Shown piece after piece: positions 28,767 to 39,240 of a stretch of 64,000 bases of DNA; within the stretch, counting starts at the first letter, position 1, and each line of letters starts with the position of its first letter. Below the pieces are notes generated by a model, which was not told the DNA's origin, searched no databases, and saw nothing but the letters and a program-made list of their open reading frames with translations. The translations under genes were made by a program, and so were the position numbers. This DNA comes from Chitinophagaceae bacterium (GTDB lineage: Bacteria; Bacteroidota; Bacteroidia; Chitinophagales; Chitinophagaceae), in the NCBI GenBank assembly GCA_016703625.1, contig JADJBP010000002.1, forward strand, positions 124,001 through 188,000. Direction: 5' to 3'.

Positions 28767-30055
28767 TTATTCATACCGCAGGGCAACGATCGGGTCTAAT
28801 TTAGACGCTTTAAAAGCCGGGTATAAACCGGCTGCCAGGCCTACAAATGAGCATACAAATATGCCCGAAATTACCCAGGCCCAGGGAACCACAAACCCGG
28901 TCTTTAAGAGAATGGCCACCACATTGCCCAACAAAATACCGGAAACGATGCCCACAACAGCACCCAACAAACTGATCAAAATGGATTCGTATAAAAACTG
29001 TGCCCTGATATCTTTTTTAGTTCCCCCCAGCGCCTTGATCAATCCTATTTCCTTGGTGCGCTCATTTACAGCAACCAGCATGATATTCATTAACCCGATG
29101 GCTGCCCCTATCAAGGTAATGAATGCGATACCGATAGTACCCTTTTCCAGGAAACCCAGGTTTTTGAGTAACGCTTCGGCAATACTGTCGCTTTTATCAA
29201 TATAAAAATTCTCCTCTTCTTTTACGTTTATTTTCCTGATGGGGCGGAACGTTCCCTTTGCTTCACCAATGGCTGCGTCCATCATTTTTATATCGGTAAC
29301 CATTACGCCAATATTGAACGATGAGTTCTGTGTGGAATAAACCCGCCTGATGTTATTATAGGAAGTAACAATAATTTTGCTGGTATTAAAGAATGCACTG
29401 GAACTTTTTCTTCCAGCACCGCAATAACCCGGTATGGTATATGGTCCACGGTAACCACCCTGTCGATCGCCTTTTGTGTATTCTCCGGGAATAATTTTTG
29501 AGCAACCCCGCTTCCCAGCATACAGATGCTGCGCCCGCTGGCAATTTCGGTTTCGGTAAAATTTCTGCCATAGGCAATTTCATAACCATTCAGTTCCAGG
29601 TAATTTTCATCACCTCCTAAAACAGTAACATCAGGGTTTGTTTTTTTCCGGTCGGTATTGCAAACAATATTTCTTGGTCCCAGTATTGTTAATCCCACTT
29701 TGGCAGGAAAATTATACCGTTCTTTAAAGGCATTTGCTTCAGCATAGGTAATTACTTTACCCATATTGCCTTCTTTTTCTTTCAGGGCCGATTTACTTGT
29801 TTTGGTATTTTCCCGCTGGCGGCGGCCGCCGCCGATCCGGATATTACGGTCTTTAAAACGCAGGCTGAATGAATTGGCGCCCATGGTTGAAAAACTCGTA
29901 GTGAGGCTGTTACTGGCGGCTTTAATGGAAGTAATGATCAATATCAATGCAAAAATGCCCAGTGCAATAATAGTAACTGTTATTGCTGTCCGTAATTTAT
30001 TACCGGCAATATTTCGCCAGGAAAGAGCAAGCGTGTCTGTAAATGTCATGTACAA
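28767..30055 (-). CDS. MacB/FtsX-like ABC transporter permease (frameshifted)
   Basis: 429 residues after repair. The start MTFTDTLALSWRNIAGNKLR is the usual MacB-type N terminus, followed by the first helix (TAITVTIIALGIFALILII), a periplasmic MacB_PCD domain (about 45-250), and a C-terminal FtsX domain with three helices (FITLIGAAIGLMNIMLVAVN, ERTKEIGLIKALGGTKKDI, LISLLGAVVGIVSGILLG). One base is missing beside 29404; restoring it gives EEKGSSAFFNTSKIIVTS and joins the two frames. No ATPase or membrane-fusion gene is adjacent. Substrate unknown. Confidence 0.88.
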
Positions 30056-30128
30056 TATATATTCAGCCTAAAGTTAAGCACTGAAAGCTATTATATACTG
30101 TAAAACTTTTTTAACGGCAGGTGCCCGG

Positions 30129-31519
30129 TTAAAAATGAAGCCAGTCTGTGAGTAAGGAAGGAAATAAACCCAGGATGATGATGGCAGCAGCCGTGATTAC
30201 AAGCAATATTTTAAAAGCAGGTGTTATATCTTCGGCCAGCACGGCATCTCCGGTACTTTCCTTAAAAACATGGCCTGTATTACCCTGAAATAATAATAGG
30301 CACTGATGGCTGCACATAAAACAGCAAAAATAACCAGCCAGGTATGATGCCCGTTCTGGACCGCCGCCATCAACATATAAAATTTACTCTGAAATCCGGC
30401 AGTCAGGGGTATGCCCGTTAAAGATAACAGGAATATAGTGGCGGTAATGGCCAGAACAGGCTGTTGTTTGGCCAACCCGTTAAAACCATCAATGGTATAA
30501 TCCCTGATCCTGACCAGTATGGCAAAAATACCGATACTTGCCAAACTGTAAGCAGCTGCATATAATACCAACCCTTCTTTGGCCATATTGGATAAAGCGA
30601 ACAAAGCAAACAACATAAAACCTGCCTGAGCAATGCTTGAATAAGCAAGCATACGCTTTACACTTTGCTGGAATACGGCGGTAAGATTTCCAACCAATAA
30701 AGTGGCAGCGGTTAAAATAACGATCAGCGTTTGCCATTGCTCGTGCATACTGCCAAAAGCATTTTCAAATAAACGAACAAAGGCATAGAAGGCAGCCGCT
30801 TTTACAATGGTTGCCATAAATGAAGTGAAAACAGTTGGCGCACCGTCATACACATCCGGTGTCCAGAAATGGAAAGGGGCAGCCGACACTTTAAAAGACA
30901 TGGAAACCAGTAATAACACCAGCCCGGCTGCGATCAGCGGTGGCATTGGCGCATTCCCTGAAATGATGTTCTCTATAAAGAATGACCCGGTTGCACTGCC
31001 GCCATAGAGCATGGCAATACCCAATAACATGATACCGGTAGAAAAAGCCCCCATTAAAAAATACTTCAGGGCAGCCTCATTGCTTTTTAAATTTCGTTTA
31101 TCGCTGCCTGTTAAAATATACAGCGGAATGGAAACGATCTCGATACCGATGAACAGCATCAGCAAGGAATTGAATGTGGATATGATGGCAATGCCGCATA
31201 AAATAAAAAACAGCAACGCAAAATATTCCGAAACATGTTCTCCCACTTTTTCAATATCCCTTCCGTTCAGTAAAAAGTAAAGCAGGGTGCAGCCAAATAC
31301 CACATTGATAAATGTTAAATTGAAACTGTCGAACACCAGCATATTTTTCACATCCACCGTAAAAAATGATGCCCCGTTATTCATCTGGATACAATTGGCG
31401 ATAATGATAAGCACCAGCCCGGTTATGGCCAGGTATTTGGGCGTGGATTTACTTTTGATAAATGCGCCGCCCAACATCATTACTACACCCCAGGTTGCTG
31501 TTAAAATTATTGCGTTCAT
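30129..31519 (-). CDS. nuoN: NADH-quinone oxidoreductase subunit N (frameshifted near C terminus)
   Basis: Proton-pumping antiporter-like subunit of complex I, 463 residues after repair, with about 14 helices. Hallmarks are YILTGSDKRNLKSNEAALKY with the key Lys, SAAPFHFWTPDVYDGAPTVF and VKRMLAYSSIAQAGFM. An A5 run at 30264-30268 is one short; restoring it gives QAMFFKESTGDAVLAEDITP and the last two helices to FPSLLTDWLHF. It is the last nuo gene, 26 bases after nuoM. Confidence 0.95.
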
Positions 31520-31545
31520 ACCTCTTTACGCCATCCGGCGTTTTT

Positions 31546-33033
31546 TTAATTAATTCTTGTTAGTATAGCTGCTACTGTATCTTTTGTTAGATCAAATAAT
31601 GGCTGCGGGTAAACACCAAACCCGAAAATAAAAACAACCAGCACGCCCAACACCAGTTTTTGGCCCAGGCTGATATCCTGCATACCGGCGCTGATGGCAT
31701 TTGTTTCACCATAGAAAACCTTTTGCACCATATTTAATGTGTACACTGCTGCCAAAATAATACTGAGCCCGGCAACAGCCGTATAGATCTTATTGAAACC
31801 AAACAAACCGCTGAACATCATGAACTCCCCTACAAATGCATTGGTCAGCGGAAGGGCAATATTTGCCAAAGCGATCACAACCAGGAAAATAGTCAGCGCC
31901 GGCGCTTTATGCGCAATACCGCCCAGTTCAGAGATCTTACGGGTGCCTGTTTGTTTTTCTATCAGGTCAACCACTATCCACATGCCGATGATATTGATAC
32001 CATGACTGAACATCTGGATCATCACACCCTGCAAACCCATTTCAGACCGCGTGAAGATGGCTGCACACATTAAACCGATATGTGCAATGGACGACCATGC
32101 CACAAAACGTTTCAGGTCATCCTGTTTAATGGCGATCAAACTGGCATAGATCATTCCAACAACCGACAGGCCGATGATGATATTGTCGAATTGCAGTACC
32201 GCTTCCGGGAAAATGGGTAATATCCAGCGGATAACTGCAAAAATTCCCATCTTAACCATAATACCGCTGAGCACCATCGTAGTTGCTGTTGGTGCCTGCT
32301 CGTAGGTATCGGGTTGCCAGCTGTGAAAAGGGAACACCGGCATCTTGATCGCAAATGCAATAAAGAAAAGCCAGAAGACCCAGTTTTTTTCGGTTGGAGA
32401 AAGCAATGCCGAATACATGGCATTCATGGAAAAGGAATGACTTGAAAAATCGGTTCCCGGTGTATGCATGTACACATAAATGATCCCCACCAGCATTAAT
32501 AATGAGCCGGCAAATGTGTACACAAAGAATTTGAATGTTGCAAGTATCCTCCGTTCTCCACCCCAGCGGCTGGCTAAAAAGTAAACCGGGATAACGGCCA
32601 GCTCCCAGAAAAAATAAAATACCAAAACATCCATGGCTGTGAATACACCCATTAACCCGGCCTGCGTTAACAGCATTAAGCCATAAAAAACATGGGCATT
32701 TTTATAACTGGTGCTGTAAGTTGCTATGAATATCACCGGAAATGATATGGCCGTTAAAACAGTAAGCATCCGCCCCATGCCATCAAGGCCAAGGGTAAAA
32801 TTACTGCCCAGGTTCTTTAACCAGAAATAACTTACATTATTCAGGTGCAGGTGTTTCACAGGATCTGCATAAAGCAAACTCACAACCGAAATGCCCAGCG
32901 TGATCAGCCCGGCCATAATGGCCCATGTCTTTACCGATTTTTCGCTGCGTATAAAAAATGCCACAAGTCCCGCCAGCAGCGGAAACCAGGTCAGCAATTC
33001 CGGGAAAGTTATCCAAATATTTTTTGGGTCCAT
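31546..33033 (-). CDS. nuoM: NADH-quinone oxidoreductase subunit M
   Basis: 495-residue antiporter-like proton-pumping subunit of complex I. Family motifs in order: TLGLDGMGRMLTVLTAISFP, FYFFWELAVIPVYFLASRWG (conserved Glu), AIKMPVFPFHSWQPDTYEQA (conserved Lys/His/Pro), LKRFVAWSSIAHIGLM and LPLTNAFVGEFMMFSGLF. Length is normal. It lies 9 bases after nuoL. Confidence 0.97.
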   Translation of the reverse strand: MDPKNIWITFPELLTWFPLLAGLVAFFIRSEKSVKTWAIMAGLITLGISVVSLLYADPVKHLHLNNVSYFWLKNLGSNFTLGLDGMGRMLTVLTAISFPVIFIATYSTSYKNAHVFYGLMLLTQAGLMGVFTAMDVLVFYFFWELAVIPVYFLASRWGGERRILATFKFFVYTFAGSLLMLVGIIYVYMHTPGTDFSSHSFSMNAMYSALLSPTEKNWVFWLFFIAFAIKMPVFPFHSWQPDTYEQAPTATTMVLSGIMVKMGIFAVIRWILPIFPEAVLQFDNIIIGLSVVGMIYASLIAIKQDDLKRFVAWSSIAHIGLMCAAIFTRSEMGLQGVMIQMFSHGINIIGMWIVVDLIEKQTGTRKISELGGIAHKAPALTIFLVVIALANIALPLTNAFVGEFMMFSGLFGFNKIYTAVAGLSIILAAVYTLNMVQKVFYGETNAISAGMQDISLGQKLVLGVLVVFIFGFGVYPQPLFDLTKDTVAAILTRIN

Positions 33034-33042
33034 AATTACTAA

Positions 33043-34947
33043 TTACAAGAACAATTGAACAATAAAAAAAATCAAAATGCCCAGTACCATCATTAAAACA
33101 TATAAACCAACCTGGCCCGATTGCAGTAAACGGATCTGCCGGCTGCCGTAATTAACTGCCTTGCCAACGCCATTCACAAATCCATCAATGCCTTTTTTCT
33201 CAAACACGTTGTTAAAATAGGTTGCAAGCAATTGAACCGGTTTTACAATAATGGTATCGTACAATTCATCTACATACCATTTGTTGGCCAATATTTTTCC
33301 AAACCCGGATTCTGTTGATTCCGTTTTTTGATATTTGCTGAATTTAGTCCATGCAAATACCAATGCTGCCAATGCTGCGGCTACAGAAATTCCCATCAAC
33401 ATATATTCAGTAGCATGAGACATTGCATGTTTTGCAGTAATGGCATTGCTTTGTGCAAATACCGGCGCTAAAAATGCTTCCAGTTTATGGCCGCCATGCA
33501 TAAAGACCTCAGGTATACCAACCAGCCCTCCAACTACAGAAAGGATTGCCAGTATGATCAAAGGAATGGTAATGGCTTTCGGGCTTTCATGCAGGTGATG
33601 TTGTTGTAATTCAGTCCCCCTGAATTTTCCCAGGAAGGTCATTGCATATAAACGGAACATATAAAAAGCCGTCATGATGGCGCCGGCAACACCTGCACCC
33701 CACAATAATGGTGATCTTGTGTATGCAGCAGCCAATATTTCATCTTTTGAAAAGAAACCGGAGAATGGTGGCATGCCGGCAATGGCCAGGCAGGCCAGTA
33801 AAAAAGTAATATGGGTAATGCTCATGTATTTTTTCAGTCCGCCCATATTGCGGATATCCTGTTCGCCGCTCATGGCATGTATCACACTGCCGGCGCCCAG
33901 GAATAACAGGGCTTTGAAGAATGCATGCGTCATTACATGAAATACTGCACCGGTATATGCGCCCACACCAAGTGCCAGGAACATATAACCCAATTGGCTA
34001 ACGGTAGAGTATGCCAGTACTTTTTTAATATCATTTTGTTTAAGGGCAATGGTTGCTGCAAGCAGGGCGGTTGCCAAACCCACAATGGCCACGAAACCCT
34101 GTGTAACCGGCGCCATGGTATATAAAATATTGCTGCGGGCGATCATGTAAATACCAGCTGTAACCATGGTGGCTGCGTGTATCAACGCACTCACGGGTGT
34201 AGGGCCGGCCATTGCATCGGGTAACCAGGTGTATAATGGGATCTGTGCACTCTTACCCATGGCTCCAATAAATAATAATAAAGTGATACCGGTAAGATCG
34301 GTAACTGATAATTTGGATACATTGGCAAACACTTCATGATAATCTGCCGTTCCCAGTTTTGAGATCAGCCAAAATACTGCCAGTAAAAAACCAAGATCCC
34401 CGATCCGGTTCATGATGAAGGCCTTTTTAGCTGCAATATTATAATTGGTATTTTTAAACCAGTACCCGATGAGTAAATAAGAACAAAGTCCCACGCCTTC
34501 CCAACCGATGAACATGATAACAAAGTTGGCGCCCATCACCAGCAACAACATGGAAAAAACAAACAGGTTTAAGAAAGCAAAATACTTTGCATAATCTTTA
34601 GGCTCTTCATCATGAATGTAAGCCGTTGAATATACATGGATCAAAAATCCAACGCCTGTTATTATTAATAAGAATATGGAAGAAAGCTGGTCAATCTGAA
34701 AATCAAACCCGATCCTGATTGCAGTGATATTGATAAAATCGAAATAATGAATGGCTTCTTTGGGAATATTGCCGTTTACCAGTTGCAAAAAAACAAGCAG
34801 GCTTATTACAAAAGAAAGAAATACAGTTCCGCTGCCGATGATACCGGCCATGGTTTTAGAAAGCTGCTTACGCCCCAAACCATTGATCAAAAAGCCCAAC
34901 AAAGGCAGTAAAGGTATCAGCCAGATTAGTTGAAATATATTACTCAT
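33043..34947 (-). CDS. nuoL: NADH-quinone oxidoreductase subunit L
   Basis: 634-residue distal proton-pumping subunit of complex I. It shows FVIMFIGWEGVGLCSYLLIG (conserved Glu), GKSAQIPLYTWLPDAMAGPT and TPVSALIHAATMVTAGIYMI, IKKVLAYSTVSQLGYMFLAL, and a C-terminal amphipathic region with KWYVDELYDTIIVKPVQLL before the last helix. Full length. It is separated from nuoK by a TCAAAA-type inverted repeat. Confidence 0.97.
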   Translation of the reverse strand: MSNIFQLIWLIPLLPLLGFLINGLGRKQLSKTMAGIIGSGTVFLSFVISLLVFLQLVNGNIPKEAIHYFDFINITAIRIGFDFQIDQLSSIFLLIITGVGFLIHVYSTAYIHDEEPKDYAKYFAFLNLFVFSMLLLVMGANFVIMFIGWEGVGLCSYLLIGYWFKNTNYNIAAKKAFIMNRIGDLGFLLAVFWLISKLGTADYHEVFANVSKLSVTDLTGITLLLFIGAMGKSAQIPLYTWLPDAMAGPTPVSALIHAATMVTAGIYMIARSNILYTMAPVTQGFVAIVGLATALLAATIALKQNDIKKVLAYSTVSQLGYMFLALGVGAYTGAVFHVMTHAFFKALLFLGAGSVIHAMSGEQDIRNMGGLKKYMSITHITFLLACLAIAGMPPFSGFFSKDEILAAAYTRSPLLWGAGVAGAIMTAFYMFRLYAMTFLGKFRGTELQQHHLHESPKAITIPLIILAILSVVGGLVGIPEVFMHGGHKLEAFLAPVFAQSNAITAKHAMSHATEYMLMGISVAAALAALVFAWTKFSKYQKTESTESGFGKILANKWYVDELYDTIIVKPVQLLATYFNNVFEKKGIDGFVNGVGKAVNYGSRQIRLLQSGQVGLYVLMMVLGILIFFIVQLFL

Positions 34948-35038
34948 AATTAAGTCAAAAGTGAAAAATCAAAAGTCAAAAAATAGGCATTATTATTAGG
35001 GTGCTTTTTTGAATTTTGACTTTTGAATTTTTAATTTT
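34948..35038. repeat. TCAAAAATCAAAA-type inverted repeat, nuoL/nuoK gap
   Basis: A-rich arm (34952-34982) of AAGTCAAAAGTGAAAAATC and AAAAGTCAAAAAA words; centre TAGGCATTATTATTAGGGTG; T-rich arm (35003-35038) of TTTTTTGAATTTTGAC and TTTTGAATTTTTAATTTT words. The arms are approximate reverse complements, able to form a long imperfect hairpin in the operon mRNA. Confidence 0.6.
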
Positions 35039-35363
35039 TTAGCCTGTTTAAAAAGTTCACATCCACTGAATGTGTATTCCGGTATAACATAACGATAATA
35101 GCCAGTCCCACACTCACTTCTGCCGCAGCCACCACCATAATAAAAAATACAAAGATCTGTGCATCGCTTACAACCGATGGATTGGATTGTACCGCAGCCG
35201 AAGCCGCGTGCATTTTTGAGAATGCCACCAGCAACAGGTTCACGGCATTGAACATTAATTCGATACACATGAAAATGATGATGGAATTACGCCGGGTAAG
35301 TACCCCAACAATCCCAATGCAGAAAAGCGCTGCTGCCAAACCGATATACCATTGAATTTCCAT
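35031..35363 (-). CDS. nuoK: NADH-quinone oxidoreductase subunit K
   Basis: 110-residue three-helix membrane subunit of complex I. RRNSIIIFMCIELMFNAVNL has the conserved membrane Glu, and VFFIMVVAAAEVSVGLAIIV the second. The last residues (VNFLNRLKN) are encoded in the edge of the repeat that follows. Normal length. Confidence 0.95.
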   Translation of the reverse strand: MEIQWYIGLAAALFCIGIVGVLTRRNSIIIFMCIELMFNAVNLLLVAFSKMHAASAAVQSNPSVVSDAQIFVFFIMVVAAAEVSVGLAIIVMLYRNTHSVDVNFLNRLKN

Positions 35364-35370
35364 ATTCTAA

Positions 35371-35402
35371 GCCTCCCCTGACCCCTCCAAAGGAGGGGGA
35401 CC
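35371..35402. repeat. CCCCTCC-AAA-GGAGGGG hairpin in nuoJ/nuoK gap
   Basis: GCCTCCCCTGACCCCTCCAA followed by AGGAGGGGGACC: a seven-base GC stem CCCCTCC (35382-35388) / GGAGGGG (35392-35398) with loop AAA. This form of palindrome is a frequent intergenic repeat in Bacteroidota. It differs in base composition from the other repeats of the nuo operon. Confidence 0.5.
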
Positions 35403-35482
35403 AGAAAGTTTATTTTTTTAATTTAATAAATATTCATTTCATCAACATTCGTTCATTAATAATTTAAAATAGTAACATGGCA

Positions 35483-36010
35483 CTAATCCCCTTTTGGGGT
35501 GACGGTGCTGCTTTCTTTTTTACCGATCACCACCGCCCCGATCATGGCACTTAAAAACAATACCGAGCTGATCTCAAACGGTATCACGTAATCTGTAAAT
35601 AAAACCATTCCGAGATTTTTTATCAAACCGGCATTTCCCCCTCCCATTTGCACCATTTCTGTTGCTACGGAAGATTTCGTTATCGCTGCAATGATCACCA
35701 GGAACAAACACCCACCTGATATCAACCCGGCAAACTGGATCAACCTGTTTTTCTTTGGTTCTGATTCGGCATTTAAATTCATCAGCATCACCACGAATAA
35801 AAACAATACCATGATAGCACCTGCATATACAATGATATTTACAATCGCCAAGAACTGTGCATTCAATAATATATAATGACCCGATATGGCGAAGAATACC
35901 ACGATCAGGTATAATATACTGTGCACCGGGCTTTTTACGGCCACCATCAGAATGGCACTGCATAAAGCCAGCACAGATAAACCCCAGAATAAAATCTCAG
36001 TGATGCTCAT
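35483..36010 (-). CDS. nuoJ: NADH-quinone oxidoreductase subunit J
   Basis: 175-residue membrane subunit of complex I with five helices. Family segments: SPVHSILYLIVVFFAISGHY, FLAIVNIIVYAGAIMVLFLF (the conserved pi-bulge helix), LFTDYVIPFEISSVLFLSAM and IGAVVIGKKE. It starts 6 bases after the nuoI stop. Confidence 0.95.
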   Translation of the reverse strand: MSITEILFWGLSVLALCSAILMVAVKSPVHSILYLIVVFFAISGHYILLNAQFLAIVNIIVYAGAIMVLFLFVVMLMNLNAESEPKKNRLIQFAGLISGGCLFLVIIAAITKSSVATEMVQMGGGNAGLIKNLGMVLFTDYVIPFEISSVLFLSAMIGAVVIGKKESSTVTPKGD

Positions 36011-36016
36011 AAATTA

Positions 36017-36568
36017 TCAGTTAACCTTTTTTTTTGCCCTGTTACCCAATGCTTTTTCATAAGCCGCTGTTTCTTTTAAAGGGTGTGGGATCAATAACTC
36101 TTCCTTTTTATAAATAAACTGTTTGCGCTGGTAATCGGCCGGCGCAAAAGTTTCGCTCATATAAATGGCATCTTTGGGGCAGGCTTCCTCACACAATCCG
36201 CAAAAGATGCAACGCAGCATATTGATCTCGTATTTGGCTGCATATTTTTCTTCCCGGTATAAATTCTCTTCACCTGGCTGTCTTTCTGCAGCTTCCATCG
36301 TAATGGCTTCTGCCGGGCATGCAACTGCACACAACCCGCAGGCGGTACAGTTTTCACGGCCTTCTTCATCCCTGTTTAATATATGAAGCCCGCGAAAGAC
36401 CGGGCTGAAAGGCCTTGTCTTTTCCGGGTAATTGATCGTTGGTTTCTTTTTAAAGATATGGCTGAAAGTGATGAGCATACCTTTAAAAATAGCGACCAGG
36501 TAAAGCCGTTCCAGGAAATTCATTTTCCTGCGGTCAACGGGTTTCAATCTGTTTGTTAATGCCTGCAT
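36017..36568 (-). CDS. nuoI: NADH-quinone oxidoreductase subunit I
   Basis: 183-residue ferredoxin-like subunit that carries two [4Fe-4S] clusters (N6a/N6b) between NuoG and NuoB. The two Cys motifs are CTACGLCAVACPAEAI and CIFCGLCEEACPKDAI. The ATG at 36568 (MQALTNRLK) is preferred over a TTG three codons upstream. It lies 43 bases after nuoH. Confidence 0.96.
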   Translation of the reverse strand: MQALTNRLKPVDRRKMNFLERLYLVAIFKGMLITFSHIFKKKPTINYPEKTRPFSPVFRGLHILNRDEEGRENCTACGLCAVACPAEAITMEAAERQPGEENLYREEKYAAKYEINMLRCIFCGLCEEACPKDAIYMSETFAPADYQRKQFIYKKEELLIPHPLKETAAYEKALGNRAKKKVN

Positions 36569-36611
36569 ATACCCCAAACCCCGAAAGGAGCTTTATTTAT
36601 GTTATATAAAA

Positions 36612-37664
36612 TTAAAAATGCCAATTATTTTGTTTCAATAAGATCACTGCGCCCGTTACCAGCATATTCAATAATGCAAGCGGTATCAGGATCCGCCATC
36701 CCAGGTGCATCAACTGGTCGTACCTGAATCTCGGGATGGTCCACCGTACCCACATGAACAGGAAAATAAAACAAACCACTTTGGCCATTAATGCCAGTAC
36801 ACCAAACAATGCCATCCAGTTCTGGTCGTAATTGGCTTCGTTTACAAATGGTATATCGTATCCGCCAAAGAACAAAGTTGACATGATCACACTGCTCACA
36901 AACATATTGATATACTCTGAAAAAAGGTAGAAGCCAAGCTTCATGGACGAATATTCGGTATGGTACCCGCCTATCAGTTCATTCTCGGCTTCGGGCAGGT
37001 CAAATGGGGTGCGGTTACATTCGGCAAATGCACAGATCAGGAATAATAAAAAACCCAGTGGCTGGTAAAATACATTCCAGTACCCGGCCTGTTGCTGTAA
37101 TACCATTTCTTTCAGGCTCAGCGTTCCCGTTACCATCAGTAAGGCGATCAGTGAAATACCCATGGCCAGTTCGTAACTGATGATCTGTGATGCAGCCCTG
37201 AGGCCACCCATCAAAGAATATTTATTGTTACTGGCCCAGCTGCCGATCATGATACCGTAAACACCCATACTCACAACTGCAAATACATATAAAATACCCA
37301 CGTTCACATCGGCTATCTGTAATGAAATTTCCCGGTCAAACAGGTTTATCGTATTTCCCCAGGGAACAACAGCACTCGTCATGATGGCTGTTAACATGGC
37401 CAGCGAGGGGCCAAGTATGAATAAAGCCTTGGAAGAAAAATCAGGAATGATCTCTTCTTTAAAAAACAATTTTAAGCCATCGGCAACCGGTTGTAAAATG
37501 CCGAAAGGCCCGGCACGGTTAGGCCCCCGCCTGTCCTGTAAAACGGCAGCAATTTTTCTTTCCCCATATGTGGCATACATGGCAATAACAAGAGAAGCCA
37601 TTACCACGATAACGATCAGAACCAGTTTCTCAATAATTAATGCCAAATCAATTGCTATAAGCAT
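36612..37664 (-). CDS. nuoH: NADH-quinone oxidoreductase subunit H
   Basis: 350-residue membrane subunit of complex I that forms the quinone entry site. Motifs: ERKIAAVLQDRRGPNRAGPF, QIISYELAMGISLIALLMV, CNRTPFDLPEAENELIGGYH with the acidic loop, and WTIPRFRYDQLMHLGWRIL. Normal length; starts 17 bases after nuoG. Confidence 0.97.
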   Translation of the reverse strand: MLIAIDLALIIEKLVLIVIVVMASLVIAMYATYGERKIAAVLQDRRGPNRAGPFGILQPVADGLKLFFKEEIIPDFSSKALFILGPSLAMLTAIMTSAVVPWGNTINLFDREISLQIADVNVGILYVFAVVSMGVYGIMIGSWASNNKYSLMGGLRAASQIISYELAMGISLIALLMVTGTLSLKEMVLQQQAGYWNVFYQPLGFLLFLICAFAECNRTPFDLPEAENELIGGYHTEYSSMKLGFYLFSEYINMFVSSVIMSTLFFGGYDIPFVNEANYDQNWMALFGVLALMAKVVCFIFLFMWVRWTIPRFRYDQLMHLGWRILIPLALLNMLVTGAVILLKQNNWHF

Positions 37665-37681
37665 AAACCTGTTTTATAATT

Positions 37682-38844
37682 TTACTCTTTGGGCAAACCC
37701 CATTGTGTTGATTCCCCCGCTCCTTTTACAAACTCCCCTGATCTTTCAAAATCTTCCATGTGCGACGGCCTGTCTATTTCACTTAAATGAATATTGGGAT
37801 TATTTACCCCGCTTACATTGTGTATGTTCATCAATAATTTTGGATCACGGCCATGCAATACTTTTTTAATGGTATCCGCCGGCATCTCCAGTGTTTTGTA
37901 TTTATTGGCCCCGATCACCGAATGGCGGCTGATGGTTGTCGGTCCTTCAATGCTCCAGTCGCCTGTTTTCTTTTTATCAAAACGGCAGGTATTGCATATC
38001 CAGCCGGGCTTGTTATCATAGCTCTGCACTTCTCCCCATTGGTCTTTACGCGCTGTAACCCGATACACTTCATCGCCGCGTAACCACAAGGTAGCCTTAC
38101 CGCAGCATTTGGGGTTTTCGCAGTTTCGGTGAGCATCCACCGGTTTGGTAAACCAAACCCTGTTCTTAAAACGGAAAGTTTTATCAGTTAAAGCGCCTAC
38201 CGGGCAAACATCGATCATATTTCCGCTGAAATCATTGTCAATGGCTTTAGAAATATAGGTTGATATATCTGCATGATCGCCACGGTCTAGGATACCATGC
38301 ATTCGTTTATCTGTTATCTGGTCAGCAACATACACACAGCGGTAGCAAAGTATACATCTTGTCATGTGCAATTGTATGAAAGGGCCGATATCTTCTTTTT
38401 CAAAAGTTCTTCTTTTAAATTCGTAGCGGGTGCCAGCTTTTCCATGATCGTAACTGAGGTCCTGCAGGTGACATTCGCCCGCCTGGTCGCAGATCGGGCA
38501 ATCGAGCGGGTGATTGATCAGTAAAAATTCAACCACGCCGTTCCTGGCATCGATCACTTTATCACTGGTGATATTCTTGATCACCATGCCATCCATAACG
38601 GTTGGTCTGCAGCTGGCCATTAATTTTGGCATGGGCCTGGGGTCGGCTGTTGAGCCTGCAGCCACTTCCACCAGGCAGGTACGGCATTTACCGCCGCTGC
38701 CTTCCAGTTTGCTGTAATAGCACATAGCCGGTGGCGTTACATCGCCGCCGATCTGCCTGGCTGCATTTAATATAGTGGTACCGGGGCAACATCGATGGTG
38801 ATGTTGTCGATGGTTACTTTAAATGTTTTAGTTTCTTCAGACAT
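37682..38844 (-). CDS. nuoG: NADH-quinone oxidoreductase subunit G, short form (frameshifted near N terminus)
   Basis: 387 residues after repair. The N-terminal 2Fe-2S ferredoxin domain has CYYSKLEG, GGKCRTCLVEVA and the fourth Cys in MASCRPT. HPLDCPICDQAGECHLQD follows, then a 4Fe-4S region TRCILCYRCVYVADQ and a Mo/W-bis-MGD-like 4Fe-4S start (NCENPKCCGKATLW; WICNTCRFDKKK). The protein ends soon after and lacks the long molybdopterin domain of E. coli NuoG (about 900 residues). The ATG at 38844 (MSEETKTFKVTIDNITIDV) runs into a stop; one base restored at 38781-38782 gives APGTTILNAARQIGGD and joins the main frame. Confidence 0.95.
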
Positions 38845-38845
38845 A

Positions 38846-38885
38846 AGTTAAAAATCAAAATTAAAAAGTCAAAAATCAAAAAATT
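38846..38885. repeat. TCAAAAATCAAAA-type repeat arm, nuoG side
   Basis: A-rich arm of AAGTTAAAAATCAAAATT, AAAAAGTCAAAAATCAAAAA words. Its T-rich partner is at 39240-39277, on the other side of the four-helix bundle gene, so here the pair encloses a gene where other copies enclose ~20 bases. Confidence 0.55.
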
Positions 38886-38887
38886 GA

Positions 38888-39240
38888 TCAGGCAGACTTT
38901 ACTATTATTGAAGCAATGATCTTTGAAATCTCATCCGCTTCTTTTATTAATTCATTTATTTTCAATTTTGGAACCTCCATTGTTTCGCTAATCAGGCAAA
39001 GCCAGTATTTGGTTTCATTTGCCGATGCATAAAGGGTTTCCAATCTTCTAAGAACTCCGATTTACCTTCACAACATTTGCCCAGGATGTGACTAAACTGA
39101 GCGAACATGGAATGATAACCTGTTGTATTTACATCTTTTATAAATTCAATTACTTCTTTTGAAAAGTAAAAACATCTATGACTGATCTTATACGGTTTTC
39201 CTTCTTCATGCAATTCAAAAGTTTCAATTTAATCCTCCAT
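38888..39240 (-). pseudogene. Four-helix bundle protein (23S rRNA intervening-sequence type), frameshifted
   Basis: About 117 codons. HRCFYFSKEVIEFIKDVN leads to MFAQFSHILGKCCEGKSEF in one frame; after one base is restored near 39050 it continues LRRLETLYASANETKYWLCL and INELIKEADEISKIIASIIV. The NETKYWL and EADEISKIIASI segments are hallmarks of the four-helix bundle proteins first seen in 23S rRNA intervening sequences. The ATG at 39240 has an in-frame TAA at codon 4, so the true start is unclear (TTG at 39213 is another choice). It sits between nuoF and nuoG, in nuo orientation, and is bracketed by the two arms of a TCAAAA-type inverted repeat. Function unknown. Confidence 0.65.
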
